Positions 1 to 11,527 of a stretch of 64,000 nucleotides of DNA are shown piece by piece. Made by a program: the position numbers and the translations under genes. This stretch comes from Gnetum montanum (taxonomy: Eukaryota > Streptophyta > Gnetopsida > Gnetales > Gnetaceae), in the NCBI GenBank assembly GCA_015680685.1, contig MNCI01006837.1:900520-964519 (forward strand). The letters run 5' to 3'. Positions within the stretch are counted from its first letter, which is position 1, and every line of letters begins with the position of its first letter. The notes beneath the pieces are model-generated. The model was not told the origin of the DNA. It saw only the letters and a list, made by a program, of their open reading frames with translations, and searched no databases.

Positions 1-2109
1 GGATGTGCAGTGTTGATGGGAAAGGTTAACGCTAACCTTCCCCATCTATATTTGACGGAGATCCTAAGGCGATTTGAAGAACAGAATTCAGGGAAGATGG
101 CACTACCTTTTCCCTGCCTTATTAGAAAACTGTGCTGACGGGCTAGTAATCGGGGATACACAAATGACGTCCTCCAAAAGGCCTAGAATGTTTCTTATGC
201 TGAGTTATTAAAGGCGCCAGCTCCAAGAAAGAGCACTAGCGAAGAGCTGGGACCAGATGAAGAAGAAGAACAGATGACTGAATCACCTGCAACTCAACTT
301 GCAAGACCCAATCAACCTCCAGCCATAGGTCCCAGCCAACAACAAGAAGCAGAACCCAGCATAGGCCAGGATCATCCACCGCTTCCACAAGACTATAGAC
401 CGTCGATGAGCCATCTTAGGGCCATCACCGAGATAGTTAGTTCGGGAAATCATGATGCCACAAACCTCTTCCATGTCATCGATGATGTCGACTAGCCTAC
501 TATTTCATTAGATCGCACAAGGGGTGAATTATCAATTCAAATAGGAGGAGGGGAAAGCAGATGGTCACAACAGATCTCTGAAAACGCGGCATCTTTTCAA
601 GTGTAGTTAGAGACTGGTGAAGGAGCCACTATGGTGGTCATGCAACACCAGGATGTCATGGAAGCTGCTAAAGTGGTTGTTGACCATATCAAAGAATCCT
701 TTAACGTACTTGTTGTGCCACCGGTAGATCTTTCAGGAGCACGAGATGCTCAAACTCTTGCCATAACCTCAATGACTCCTGCGGAACATGAGGATGCACT
801 AGACAGATTGCTTCAAACAGGACAAGTTTTGACGTCCTTGTTTGACATCCCCTAGGATGTAACAGCAATTCAATCAAACCTCATTTCCATGAAGGGGAAG
901 CTGGTTATATCTGAAGTAAGGGCCAAGCATGCTGAAGTTGAAGTGCAGAAACTACAAGAGCAACTTGTAGCCTTACAAGCAGCACAGCGGGACCCTTTGC
1001 AATTTGTTCCCGTAGACCAACTAGACAACTTTAGAACTTAGCAATTAACAAAGCTAATTGTAGAAAATAAGAAGGTGGTAGAAGAAAAATAGATGGCCAC
1101 TTGGGATGTCTCCGTAGCACAAGCACAAACCCATGCGCATCTTAAGGTACTCAAGGCCTTAGAAGTAGAGAATAAGCAGTTGGTTGCAGATAACCTTTGG
1201 TTGACTTCTGTGGAGAAACAAAAGAATGTTCTTGATGAACACTTTCATCAATTACGAGAATAGTTCATTCGGGTCAACCGAGATGTAAGCCATTTAGCTA
1301 GAGAAAATCAAACCCTCTCAATGGATGAGGTACGCACTATTCGTCAAAAATCAGCCATCGAGATAAGCATGTGGCAGAATGAGGCTAAACGACATGAGAA
1401 GCTGAAGGAGCATTTCCATGATCAGGTGGAGATGTACAAACAAATCCTGGAGAAGGAGATCCATATGGCCAAGGCTCAAATCAACAACATCAATGCTTAG
1501 CACACTGATTGGAGCGCCATATTGGACACTTACGCCTTCGCCCACCAAGTGGAAATTAAGAACCAGGACCTGCAGATCCAAGACTTGACCGAATACATGG
1601 AGTTGGCAAACCTTAGATATGCCAAGCTGGCCATGTTAATAGCAGGATGCTCAAGGTCAAAGCTCAAGCAGCAGGTAGCTTCCACCCATATCCAATACAA
1701 AGCAGAATTTGTAGAGCGTAAGAAGCTGGCTGAGAAACTAGATGTCGCAAATTCTGAACTTGCGGTGGTAAAAGAAAGCTACCAGGGATAAAAAGATGTT
1801 GCAACCGACTTGGCTCGACAACTAACAAAGCTTCATGAATATAAAGACAAAGCCAGAGCCTATGAAGAGGAATGACAGGTGTTCGCTGCGTGGTATGTCA
1901 AAGCCAATCAGATGTTCTTGCAACTACCCTGTCCGTGGGAGGTGCCAACTCCGTCAAACATCGAAACATTAGCATGGACGGCACAGGGCCCTCGGACTGA
2001 AGAGGAGAAGCTCCAGGCCATTCTTCAGCATCGTCAACCTTTGAAGCTTGGAGCACATGACAAAGGGAAAGTACCCATGGAGGAGCCACAGCCAGCAGCA
2101 ACTACATAA
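1..2109 (+). pseudogene. Coiled-coil 3' ORF of an Athila-like LTR element, copy 1 (5' end outside window)
   Basis: The forward strand reads as one long protein interrupted by several in-frame TAG codons. It aligns throughout with the copy at 28938-31695, whose first 640 or so bases lie before this window. The first 200 bases encode the end of an N-terminal domain (PHLYLTEIL, then LPFPCLI) that resembles plant-transposon-associated proteins. A Gln/Pro-rich hinge follows (about 290-370), then a conserved block (PSMSHLRAI, TPAEHEDALD). From about 880 to 1870 it is a long charged heptad-like coiled coil, ending in a short basic tail at 2109. It sits 167 bases before the polypurine tract and LTR, the place of the env-like ORF in Athila elements. 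I see no membrane segment. Function unknown. Stops make it a pseudogene. Confidence 0.72.
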
Positions 2110-2267
2110 GTTCCATTTTTTGTAGTGTAGTATTTTTTCTATGTTATGTCTCCCCACACTGTGGCATTAGTCCATTTCTTTTTCCAGTTAATAATCCCAT
2201 ACCTATCCACTGTGTAATCAATGAAGCTTATTCTCCTTATAACTTGAGGACGAGTTTTTATTTAGTC

Positions 2268-2276
2268 GTGGGGGTA
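2268..2276 (+). other. Polypurine tract
   Basis: GTGGGGGTA lies directly before the TGATGA end of the LTR. The same string precedes the LTRs at 4468 and 31872, and a one-base variant precedes the reverse-strand LTR at 46425-47385. This is the expected site of plus-strand priming. Confidence 0.8.
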
Positions 2277-3135
2277 TGATGAGACGGGATTTGCATAGGC
2301 CGTGATATCGCATCTGCCGTGATATTGCATCCCCCACGATATCAGGTATGCGATATTACGTCTTCCCTACAATATCACATACGTGATATTACAGTCTGCC
2401 GCCATATCTATAAATAAGACACAGCTCTCCCTTGTTTGGGGAATCCCAGTTTTAGAGTAGCAAAACTCTGGCAGTTTGATCCCTCCAGAGTTAGATTTTT
2501 TCCCGTGTTAGCCCGTAGTGTGGTGAATGTAATTGTACGGTGTCTTTATTCGAGTGTGTCGTACTTGGACATGCACATGATCGGCAATAAAGATCGAGAT
2601 TACTTCATCATTGCAGCATTCACTTTGTTCTTTATTTATTTAATGTTATTTACTGTTTTCTCTCTCTCATCCTTAAACTCCTAGAACGTGGAATGAGTAC
2701 AACTTGATTACGAGCATTTAAGTATGACTACTTGGTAGCCCANTCCTAGTGGCGTACCTAGGATCTACACGTGGTAGTCCCAGTGGTAGTCGTGCATGAG
2801 GTCCAAGATGTGTACGATTGATCAAGGAATCGGTTGCTCTTCGCACTTAGGCTAGATTAGAATTTCTTACCCTTTTCCTCCTAGCTTAGCTTAGTTAAAT
2901 ATTATTTTCCACAGCCTTCAGGAGTAGCATAGAATAGGAACACATCATATACCTCACACTGGACTAAACCATATGTGACAAATATACAATACTAGTCCAG
3001 GTGGGAAGACAACAAACTGTGACCTAAGGATAACTGTCTAGGTGCCACAACTAGTCCATCTGCAGAGTTCGACCGGATCGCGCATGCGACGCTCATTTCA
3101 TATGGTTGAGTGTAGGGGTACCTCGCCACTCATCA
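2277..3135 (+). repeat. LTR A (3' LTR of the element whose 3' ORF is at 1-2109)
   Basis: It begins TGATGAG and ends CTCATCA, the terminal signature of every LTR in this window. U3 holds several GATATC/GATATT sites (2300-2400), then a TATAAATA box at 2409-2416 and an AATAAA signal at 2586-2591. A single unresolved N lies at 2743. No 5 bp target duplication is visible, because the left side is element interior and the right side is an unrelated pol fragment. Confidence 0.85.
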
Positions 3136-3560
3136 CTCAAGATAAGAGTAAATGGGAACTATACTTTGATAGTTCTTGTAATTTGAAAGGTGCAAAAGTT
3201 GGAATAGTTTTAGTAAAGAATGAATCTTCAAAACCATTCAAGGAAATTCACCTATCTTTCCCTTGTATGAATAATAAGGCCAAATATGAAGCTTTGTGTA
3301 TTGGAATTAAGATAGTATTGGAAAAAGAAATCAAGGAAATCATCATAAAAGGAGACTCATGATTAGTTTGTGATCATATTAAAGGTAATTATGTGGTAAA
3401 AAGTTCATTCTTACAATCCTATAAACAACTTGTCTACAAAATGTTGAATCAATTTTAGCACTTCAAAATAGAACATATAGATAGGAAAGATAATTACATA
3501 GTAGATGACTTAGCGAAAGCAACTTCAACATTAGATGTGAAAAAGATAGAAGGTTATGAA
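3136..3560 (+). pseudogene. RNase H domain fragment of a Tat-type Ty3/gypsy pol
   Basis: Starting directly after LTR A, the forward strand encodes WELYFDSS, then NNKAKYEALCIGI, IIIKGDS, and finally a HIDRKDNYIVDDLA block. This is the pattern of the extra (archaeal-type) RNase H found in plant Tat elements. At least two stops interrupt it. There is no primer site or gag between LTR A and this domain, so the boundary is a rearrangement or truncation. It lies upstream of an RT in the same orientation, the reverse of the usual RT-RNase H order. Confidence 0.7.
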
Positions 3561-3799
3561 GGTGTAATGATAGAGAAAGAACATCAGCCATCAGTACTAG
3601 ATAACATAAAGCATTTACAAATATTTGAAGATGATGATCAAGTACTCAGGTTTATGAAAAACAAGAAAGAATTCAAAGGTTAGATCATACGAGAAACAAC
3701 ATCAAGGTTTAAGACAAATTCAATTTCCAAAAAGATGATTGATTATGAACATGATTTCAGCAAAAATTTCCTTACTAGGAAAGATATATAGAATCTAGA

Positions 3800-4458
3800 T
3801 AATCAAGCTTATGAAATAGTGAATTTTGGATCCATTGGAATACCAAAGATGTTAACTATCATTAAGGAAAAGGATTCAGTTTTCAAGCAAAATTTGTTAC
3901 ACTCTTGGAAAATAATTTGAAAAAATTTTGCTTGGTCTTATGATGATCTTAAAACTTTTAGACTAGATGTGATGACACATAAAATTCCTTTGATAGATGA
4001 TTATAACATAGTTAAGCAAAAATAAAGGAAATTTAATCCATCATTTGAGCCAACTATGAAAGCTAAAATCAAAAAGTTATTACAAGCTTAAATTATATAT
4101 TCAATATGATATTTGATGGGTTGCTAACCTTGTGCCTGTAAGAAAGAAAAATGGTGATATTAGACTTTGATTGGATTTCAGAAATTTGAATGAAGCCTTG
4201 GAGAAGGATAAATACCCACTTCCTACAATCAATGAGATGTTGATTAAAATATTAGGTTATCAAGTGTATTCTTTTCTAGATGGTTTTTCACACTACAATC
4301 AAATTATGGTAGATAAGGATGACAGATATAAAACAACATTTATCACCAAGTGGGGAACATTCACTTCCCAAAGAATACCATTTGGATTGTCAAATGTTGA
4401 AGCTACTTTTCAAAAAGTAATGGATTTAGCCTTTAAAGATTTAATAGGTGAATTTTTT
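3800..4458 (+). pseudogene. Ty3/gypsy reverse transcriptase fragment
   Basis: The N-terminal linker (FAWSYDDLKTF, MTHKIPL) is followed by LVPVRKKNGDIR, DFRNLNEALEKDKYPLP, SFLDGFSHYNQI, TTFITKWGTF and IPFGLSNVEATFQKVMD. These are the fingers and palm of a Ty3/gypsy RT. Stops interrupt it near 4020-4165. The frame ends at GEFFV, just before the YIDD/FMDD catalytic box would occur, because the sequence runs straight into a polypurine tract and LTR B. No thumb, RNase H or integrase follows. Confidence 0.85.
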
Positions 4459-4467
4459 GTGGGGGTA
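4459..4467 (+). other. Polypurine tract fused to RT
   Basis: GTGGGGGTA precedes LTR B and overlaps the truncated RT reading frame. The GTGG could belong to either the RT codons or the tract, so this is a likely microhomology junction. Confidence 0.65.
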
Positions 4468-5074
4468 TGATGAGTTGTGATATCAAGGTCATGATATCAC
4501 GTCCACAATATCAGATCCTACCAAGTGATATTGAACATTCAATATCGAAACCTGTCTCATTGCCTATAAATAAGAGGTGGGCACACTTGGTTTAGCAGTT
4601 AGTCCTTAGTCCCTTACCCGAACTCTTGCAATTTCTCCCTCTCAGAGTTAGAATTATTTCTAAGTGCCACAGTAGGAGTCATAAAGTGAATGGATCTTTA
4701 TTCGAGCATTGTGTACCTAANTAATCCCATGGGTGTTACACTAGTTCAAGATGTGTACAAAAAGTGGGAGCAGATGCTCGTGCTAGGACTAGTTAGGACC
4801 TCGCTAATTAGTTAATTTAAATTAGTTATTCAATTAATTCACTTCTTCCCTCTTTAGCACCATGACATAAAACATAAAAAGCATAAAAATCATATACCTC
4901 AAGTTTACTTAACCATACAATCATGCCATATGAGTAAGCTTGGGAAAACAACGATGGCCTTACCCATCCTTGTTATATGAAGGTGCATAAGCACTTAGTC
5001 CTTGGAGTTTGATTGGATCACATGTAACACTCGTATTTGTATAGTTGAGAGTAGGGGTACCTCACCACTCATCA
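4468..5074 (+). repeat. LTR B, shortened by a collapsed gap
   Basis: TGATGAG start and ACTCATCA end, with GATATC-rich U3 and TATAAATA at 4565-4572. It is about 250-380 bases shorter than its relatives. The loss coincides with a single N at 4721, where relatives carry the stretch with the AATAAA signal and the tandem-repeat part. The 5' half and 3' tail align with LTRs A and H. Confidence 0.8.
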
Positions 5075-5423
5075 GAAGTAATTTTTCTTTAGGTACCCTC
5101 CTTACCCATATTTTAATAATTCTTGTTGTATCCATGTTTTCATCTCCTCAACCATTGAGAAGTCTAGGTACTTTGTCAAGATTAATATTAACTACTTTCA
5201 ATTTTCTTCATGCATTTCAATGATTTTTTGGTCTTTTTTAGTAGTCTTACTTAATATTGAATGTCATTAGTGACATTATGTGTTAGTCCTTGTATCATTC
5301 TCTATGTGAACATTAATAATCTTGTTAGTTATAATCAATCTTTACCAAGTGACATTACTTATAATGCCCAGTGTTTGCATTAACATTACCTATCTACGTA
5401 AGCTAGCAAATAACATCCTAATT
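5075..5423. other. Gene-free stretch
   Basis: AT-rich sequence between two LTRs. I recognise no coding region, RNA gene or repeat boundary here. Confidence 0.5.
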
Positions 5424-6240
5424 AATGAGCAACATGTATTCCCTATGCCCAACCATACAAATCACTAGCATGTATGTGTGATCTAGTCAAATTTCGTAGA
5501 CTATGTTTTACCTAAGCGGCTTATATGCTTAGATGGTAAAAGACGTGGTTAGTAGTCGTTGTCTTCCCAATCATCACTAGTGTTAACTCATTTATATAGT
5601 TAAGTGGGACTAAGGTGTAGGATATTTATTTTTATAATTTTTATTGTCTTATTTGGCTACAAAATAATTAAATAAGAGAAGGTTTATTTATTTAAATTAA
5701 CTAATTACTTAACTAAACTATCCTAAATGTAAAGCATTCATTCCCACTTTTTGTACATATCCTAAATGTATACTAATGTTGCTGGGTTACAAAGTGTTTA
5801 CAACTAGGCATACAAAGTATTCATTGCTAGGATTACCAAGTGTTAATATATTATGCTCAAAGTGGTCATACTCATGTTAATTATGAGTTAGAATATTAAA
5901 TGTTCACAATAAGAAAGTAAATCGCATTTAAAGTAAAATAGTAGAAAATAAACTTAAACTAATCCAAGTGCTATGATGAATAGAATAAATCTTGATTTTA
6001 TTGTTGTTCATGCAATTGTGTCTAGGTACATATTGCACTTGCATAAAATTCCATATAATTAATCCAATTCATGCTACAAGAACTTAGAGGGAATATTTTA
6101 CTAAGTTCTATAGAAAGAAACTATAAGAGTTTAGCTAAGGTATTGACTAAACAATGCCATAAATGCAATGGGTGTGTGCACTTATATAGGCACTGATTGG
6201 ATTAGCATGAAGTTGTGGAGTTGGTGAAGGTAAGTACAGG
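5424..6240 (-). repeat. LTR M, degenerate reverse-strand LTR
   Basis: The left end (AATGAGCA...CCCAACCATACAAATCAC) corresponds to the TCATCA end of the family read in reverse. The body matches the LTR split between 45994-46424 and 53774-54240, including 'ACTAATGTTGCTGGGTTAC'-like blocks and a reverse TATA region (TATATAGG near 6184). The right boundary is uncertain. It could be the far LTR of the gag copy at 9005-10736, but it differs greatly from the LTR at 10868. Confidence 0.55.
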
Positions 6241-9004
6241 TGCTAGGTGAAGTAGGACAAGAACGGACTTGGCCATGCCTTTTGGTCATTTCTAGGCCTA
6301 TTCATTATTGCAATGTTAGATTGCCTTTAAGAGATAGATGTTGAGGGAAGATAACCTCATGGAACCCTTGAAGCATGATCCATATGCACTTATTCATTTT
6401 CAAATTTCTTATTAATAAAGTTTCCTTCTTCTTCTTCTTCTTTTTCATTTTCCCTATCATGTTCACTATCCATAATGTTGAATTTAACATATATTTAATG
6501 TTTTCCATGCCATCCAGAAATGGTATCAAGATACATGTTGTAGACATCAACTATCATGAAGAGTTATAACTTTGTTTTTACAAGGTAAATTATGTCCAAA
6601 AGTAAGAAAGAATTAAAAGAAAATCTATAAATAAATATAAAGGTTACAACTTATAATATTGTTGCATGGATTGTAGGCATTAATGAATAGTATATAGCAT
6701 GCTTACCTTAGGCTTTAAATCAACACAAGTATCAATACCTAAGAATTAGGATAGGATTGCAATGTTTAAATATTAATGCTATCCTCTTATAAGTGCTACC
6801 ATAAGATTTTTTGTATTAATTTAAGTTTTATTTTAAGGAAAATAAAATTTGAAAGTGTTTACAAAAAAGGGTTCTTATGGTGACTCTTATTTTGATTCAT
6901 GCAACTTATTTTGTTATGTTCTCTTGTTTAGCTTGCAAATTCTTGTATATAATGTGTCATTGTCCATCTAGAATTTGTTGTAGAGTACTTGGTGATTTTT
7001 GGGACTCAAGGTGATACCAAATGTCACTTTTAAGACCAAGGCAAAGCTAGAAAACATAGAAAGGTGATTCAATGCTCAATGGTAAATTTCAATCTAGCTT
7101 AGAGAAGGTTAATTACACATCCTAAAAATAATTTGAAACAACCAAAAGAACAGTTCCAATCCCAATGTCAATGGCAATGACAAAGGCAATGTTGATGCTA
7201 GAGACCATGATGGCTAGAGATGCAGCTTGTACCAATAGTGACAAAGTTGGGAGTGTTGATGGTTGTAGGACAAAGACAAGCCAATAGGTGGAGCTCCAGA
7301 CATTTCAAAGAACTCTATAATTGCTAAAGCATATATTAACATGCCAAGGATGTTGAATGAAGCTATGGTCTTAACATGTGCCTATTCGTCATGGAGACAC
7401 CACTCCTATGCTAATTACATGCCAACAAGCAACACAATAGTGAGAGTAGCGAGGTAGTGGTAACATGGTAGCAACAAACCATCCCATCTGAACAACACCA
7501 AAAAAAATTGCATTTTGTATTTTAATAAGAAATCTTGGATGAAGCATTATTAAAAACATTACTTATATTATGGTGGCCATAAGTTACACTATAATTTTGA
7601 AACGATAATACATGTACATATGGCAAAGGTTATAAGGATCTATGGAGCATTATTTAGCCTAATTTACACATAGAGGATGTATAAAAAACCTAACCAAATT
7701 TTCTAAATGTGTGCATTTGAAAGGGCACTTGCCAATTGTGGCATGTATTTCTTCAATTTTTTGTAACTTCCTATGATGAATTTTATGACATTTGTTACCA
7801 AGGAAACACTTGGCAACCATAACTCAAATTTCTCATAATCCCCATGAAAGCTTTAACTTTTAAGATAGTTATAAATTTATATTCCTAAGATATTTGTAAG
7901 GCCCTTAACTGCTCATGATTATTGTAACTACCTTAAGGTCACTATAAAAGGACATTCAAAGGTAGAATTTGAGGAGGATTTTGGAAAAAGACAATTGAAA
8001 ATTACTTGTAAGATGGCTTTCTAAAGACATCAATTTAGCTACTTTGTTTTAATCTTATGAGTTCATTTCTTTGTATTTTGTTTTAGTTACTTAGCTAATG
8101 GTTTATATAGTATTGCGCATGGCATTTAATTTTGGGGATTTTTCCTAGGTTGTCTTTTGTAGCTCAGTTTTTACACAATATTAGACTCCTATTAAGATTT
8201 TTCATAGAAGAGTTTATGTTGTTGAAAAGCCTCAAGAGCAATTTAATAGTAATGTCTTAATGAAAGTTCCTATTTTAAGCGTAGAGAATCTAGAAAAATC
8301 TTTGGTATTTTGAGACAACTAAAATATCTTCTTTATTTTAAAGTATATTTCTTTGATATTTCAATCCTTAAATTGTCAAATTTTTGAAAGCTCTGTTGAA
8401 TGCAATCTTTGACAACTATTAACTAGCCAAAATATAGACTCATACTTTGTTGGTTATGTAGCAATTTTTTGGTAGTATAATAAGATTGTGTTTATGAAAT
8501 TACTTGTTGAGCTCAAAGGGTTTGAATAATTCGTAGTTATTGAATTAGGAATAGTTTTATTGTAAAGTGTTTACTTGTGTCAATTTATCTTGCTCAAATA
8601 TTTGAGATTTCACACAAATCTACTTTCTTTTCTTTTCTCTTTCTAAGTCCTTTGAATCTCACTCTATTTCTAGTTTTCTTATGGAATTTTCTCTTTGGGA
8701 AAAATTATGAGTAGATCGACAAAATTGTGCTCAAATGTTTTTGCAAAATTTTATTTATTATAAGTAACGTACTATAGGGACCATATAGTCTAAGTGATTG
8801 AACAAAATAGGAATCTTCAACAACTCACAATATTTTATAAAGTTTGTTGAATCTCTTTTATGATAGTCAATTATAGTTTTATACACAACACAACCATTTC
8901 AACATTCACAACAGCAAACACATACTCACGTCTAGTATGTTTCATAACTACTAAACTTATTTGAAGGTATTTGGGCCTTGGTATTGCCAAAGACCAACAA
9001 GCAC
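6241..9004. other. Gene-free AT-rich stretch, possibly element interior
   Basis: No ORF has recognisable domains. A CTATAAAAGG box at about 7942 preceded by GC-poorer sequence looks like an LTR promoter of another family, but I could not find matching ends. If LTR M and the gag at 9005 belong to one element, this would be its decayed interior. Confidence 0.35.
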
Positions 9005-10736
9005 CTAAATCCTATTTGAAGAACACCTTTGATCCCCTAAACCCTGGTCACTAGACCATGAGGCCACCCCACATTGGCAATCTGGTCTTAAATAGTCACC
9101 AACAATAAGAAGTCCCACCAAGATAGTACAATTGGTTATAGGACTGTCTATAATTACCTTGTGAGTAAATTTTCTAAGCATTTTATTTTGTACAAACTTG
9201 GGATTCAAAGCGAAATTCCCATACTCATGTAGATGTAACATAACTAGGCAATAGCCCTTTGGATGGTCATATTGGCAAATGTCACATCCATCATCCTCTT
9301 CTATGGTTGACTTTATAGCATCTTCTCCTATATCTATTTTTCCTTTTTGCCAATAAGTGTTGCTACCTATTTCTTGGTTCTTTTTCCTCTTCTTGTTTTG
9401 AACACTTGATTTTTCTATGTTACCCTCTCCTTTATGATCTTCACATAGGTTGTAACTTTGTCCTTCATTAACTCCCACATCTTATCTATCCTTGCTTCAA
9501 GCTCAGCAATAGACTTTTGAATTGGCAAGGTTTGTTGTGAAATCACCTTTGGAAGAGCTACCTCTTTTTCCTCATCATAGATATGGATCCCCTTCATTTG
9601 AAGAGTTGGATCCCAATTATATTCCTCTACATTCTCTTTTTTACATAACTCTCCTTATTCTTTTTCCACCTACTCAACTAGCCTTTGTATTTGATGGGAT
9701 TTCAATTTTGATAATCAACCTTAGGCATAAATTCCAAGTGTCTTCCTCATTTGATTATGATGTAAAAGAGCTTATCTTTTTGAGAAAAAATCATGACCTA
9801 GACATCTATGTAGTAGAGAATAGTATCTATCTAAGGCCACATCCAAGGATTCATGTTTTTCTATCTTCCGTCCTTGGATTTGTTTCCTTAAGTTGGACAC
9901 ACTCTCATAGGTTTGGTACTTTTCAGTGAAGAGCTCTAGCATTATGGACTATTGATGGATTAAATCTTGTTCCAACAACCTATACCAACTTTCAACTTCA
10001 TTTATTAGTGTCCTAGAAAAGAGCTTAAGATTTTGCACATACGTTCGATGTTTTGCAAGGCACAGGCATCATGGAAGACTTGTAAATGATGTTGTGGATT
10101 AGAATTATAGCCTCCCTTAAATCTAGGAAGGTTGTTCATATCAAGCCATTTGATGCTGCTTTCCCTTTGATGCCTCTGAGGTAGTTGAATTGCCTCCCTA
10201 ATTTGTGTCATGCCCCTAATAGCCAACAAGGGTTAATTAGCATCAAACATTTCATGGTGATAATCTCTATTTCTATTTGTTTGATTACACTAATATTATC
10301 TATGCTCACTTTGATGTATTTCATCTTGCCCTTGCGTTCTATTTCTATTTTCATCTTGACCCCTTAGTGGAGCTCTATCTCTATACCTACGTTCATCTTC
10401 ATCATAACTAGACATTGAAGAGGAAGAGGAAGAGGAAGAACTAAGAGAATCATCATGGCTCCTATATCTTTCCCCATGATTCCTTGATTTATCTCTTCTA
10501 GGTTTGGAGGAGGTCCTAGGCCTTGAGGTTCTCCTAGTTCTAGGACTTACTCCATCTTCTCTAGGATTATCTGCATTAGTTGAATGTAGTCTTTAAGTGT
10601 AGTAAGGATCTGAATGAGCATATGAAACCCCTGCTTGTGGTTGTTCACTCCAATTTTCTTCAGTATAGATCCTATCATTTCTCCTACTAGTGTTATCATC
10701 ATGTGATGCATTCTTGGCCCTATGTGAAGAAGACAT
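9005..10736 (-). pseudogene. Gag of an Athila-like element, reverse strand
   Basis: The start is taken as the ATG at 10734-10736 (MSSSHRAKN), which follows the primer site by about 110 bases and matches the gag starts at 23644 and 52644. In order there is an acidic/Ser-Arg-rich N-terminus, the conserved block IKWLDMNNLPRFKGG / PQHHLQVFHDACALQNIE (about 10030-10170), a Lys-rich region, and a zinc-knuckle-like CDICQYDHPKGYC (CX2CX3HX4C) near 9255-9295. Stops and frameshifts break it into several pieces. Gag would form the particle and bind RNA. It is not functional here. Confidence 0.75.
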
Positions 10737-10848
10737 GGTTTTATTTGATGTATGTGTGACTTAAAATATTAATGTTTTCTAAAAGATAAATCATTAATAC
10801 TTTTACAGTGATCATTTATAATCTAACTAATCTAGATAACTAGCACCA

Positions 10849-10866
10849 TCCCTGGTAATGGCACCA
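10849..10866 (-). other. Primer binding site, tRNA-Asp type
   Basis: Read on the reverse strand this is TGGTGCCATTACCAGGGA, one base inside the LTR. It matches 14 of 18 bases of the complement of the plant tRNA-Asp(GUC) 3' end. All four differences are C-to-T or G-to-A. Confidence 0.75.
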
Positions 10867-10867
10867 A

Positions 10868-11440
10868 TGATGAGTGGCAAGTACCCCCTACACCCAACCA
10901 TACAAATCACAAGTGTTCATGTGTAATCCAGTCAAATTCTGTGGATGGGACTAGTTTGGAATCTAGACTGTTAAGCATTGATTGAAGGATGTTATCTTCC
11001 CACTTTGACTAGTGGTAGCTTTGTCATGGATGGTTTAGTACAGAGGCATGTGATGGTTGATGTTGTTGTAGCCTTATGCTACTCCTAATGATGATAGAGA
11101 AATTAACTATTTAATCTAATTAACAATAAGAAGATAAAGTCTAAAATATCTTAAGGACAATAAGTGTTCATTCCTAGCTTGCTATACATGTCCTAAACTC
11201 ATGTATCCACTACTGGGATTACCAAGTGTTATGCTACTAGGCTAACCAAGCAATAGTGCTACTGGGATTACCAAGTGAACACGTGCTTACACTCGAAACA
11301 AGTCATGCTCATTCCACCAATTGAGTAATGTGCATGGAAATGTAAATATTAGCTAAGTACATGTAAAGTAAGTTGCATTCAAAGTAAATCTATTCTAAGT
11401 CAAAGTCCTATGGTTAATGCTTAACAATATAGATGCAAAA
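10868..11440 (-). repeat. LTR C (5' LTR of the reverse-strand gag element), truncated
   Basis: It begins TGATGAGTGG on the plus strand, the reverse of the family's CTCATCA end, directly beside the primer site. It carries the family's 'CTACTGGGATTACCAAGTG' repeats (11212-11270). The U3 side is missing. The sequence instead runs into an inverted copy of the LTR end at 11441. Confidence 0.75.
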
Positions 11441-11527
11441 CTAGTCCCATCCAAAAAATTTGATTGGATTATGTGTGAACACTTGTGATTCATATGGTTG
11501 GGCATAGGTGGTACTCGCTACTCATCA
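11441..11527 (+). repeat. Inverted 87 bp LTR end
   Basis: CTAGTCCCATCC ... CTACTCATCA is the 3' end of the family LTR in forward orientation. It is the reverse complement of 10868-10957 with a few mismatches, so the two form terminal inverted repeats around LTR C. Confidence 0.75.

Noticed and set aside
2277-5074. LTR A and LTR B as the two ends of one element
   Set aside because: There is no primer site after LTR A, no target duplication, and the LTRs differ strongly. LTR A is better explained as the 3' LTR of the element at 1-2109.
9522-9929. 135-codon forward ORF
   Set aside because: It lies opposite the reverse-strand gag and has no domain of its own.
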